Shown: positions 50,436 through 50,551 of the stretch, piece after piece
Position numbering within the stretch: position 1 is the stretch's first letter
How the letters are laid out: every line of letters starts with the position of its first letter
DNA from: Halomonas sp. SpR1
GTDB taxonomy: Bacteria; Pseudomonadota; Gammaproteobacteria; Pseudomonadales; Halomonadaceae
DNA length: 50,551 bases
NCBI RefSeq assembly: GCF_031010175.1
Contig: NZ_JAUAMB010000037.1
Span: 1-50,551, forward strand
Reading direction: 5' to 3'
Notes under the pieces: generated by a model
Told to the model about the DNA's origin: nothing
Seen by the model: the letters and a program-made list of their open reading frames with translations, nothing else
Databases searched by the model: none
Program-made: the position numbers and the translations under genes

Positions 50436-50551
50436 GTGCGCCAGGCATGGCGCGCAGCGCCTTGACTGGCGCTGTTCCTGGGGGTGGTGCCTCAGGATGA
50501 CTTGGGGGTGAAAGTCCCCTGCACGCCCGGCAAGGGGAAGTGCTAGCCGAC
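50436..50551 (+). mobile_element. 5' part of a group IIC-like intron, cut by the window edge
   Basis: The segment begins GTGCGCC, fitting the conserved GUGYG start, forms a hairpin GCGCCA-GGCA-TGGCGC (50438–50453), and contains GGTGAAAGTCCCCT and AAGTGCTAGCCGAC, domain I phrases typical of bacterial group II introns with reverse transcriptases. It lies four bases after the T-run of the rpsO terminator, the target preferred by class C introns. The maturase gene would be beyond the window. Confidence 0.75.

Overview
This window looks like a chromosomal segment of a gammaproteobacterium of the Halomonas group (Oceanospirillales). The evidence is the gene order (smpB–ssrA, ratA–rnfH / bamE, fur, recN, grpE–dnaK–dnaJ, dapB, carAB–greA, yhbY / rlmE, ftsH–folP–glmM, tpiA–secG–tRNA-Leu, tRNA-fMet, rimP–nusA–infB–rbfA–truB–rpsO), the protein sequences and the tmRNA tag ANDENYAQGALAA. 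The genus is inferred from gene order and protein similarity as I remember them; no search was run.

Positions 1 to about 8200 are a mosaic accessory region. It starts with the end of an IS3-family element that cut the 5' end off a RelB-type antitoxin gene and left an intact RelE toxin gene. A cassette-like stretch follows: two GNAT acetyltransferases, a DUF6500-type and a DUF1993-type protein, interspersed with three attC-like inverted-repeat sites, no integron integrase, and an eroded IS1182-type transposase. Next is a small module of a divergent LysR regulator, a flavodoxin-fold NAD(P)H oxidoreductase and a Tat-exported carotenoid-oxygenase-family enzyme. An 846-bp stretch of decayed fragments and palindromes leads to a Crp/Fnr-like regulator. 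A LexA-boxed SOS operon follows, with an intact DUF1654-type gene and a umuDC pair reduced to a deletion-fused, frameshifted remnant.

Positions 8985–17981 hold an integrated P4-integrase-type element at the 3' end of ssrA, bounded by a 15-bp direct repeat. It carries a tyrosine integrase, an unknown 278-aa protein, an AlpA-like regulator, a very repeat-rich control region, and a long chain of minus-strand genes mostly joined by ATGA stop-start overlaps. The chain includes several unknown small proteins, one with an ADP-ribosyltransferase-like N-terminus, a phage gpA-type HUH replication endonuclease, and a coiled-coil protein at its end. No capsid, terminase or tail genes are seen. It is either a satellite or an integrative replicating element.

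Positions 17968–50435 are conserved housekeeping chromosome: trans-translation, iron regulation (fur), recombination repair (recN, with a LexA-like box), heat shock (grpE and dnaK each with a sigma32-type promoter; a 16-bp tandem repeat lies between dnaK and dnaJ), lysine and arginine/pyrimidine biosynthesis, transcription and translation factors, FtsH protease, folate and peptidoglycan precursors, glycolysis and secretion. One interruption is a lone C5-cytosine methyltransferase with an N-terminal helix-turn-helix between dapB and carA. The rpsO leader can form a pseudoknot of the kind used for S15 autoregulation. The window ends inside what looks like the 5' part of a group IIC intron placed just after the rpsO terminator.
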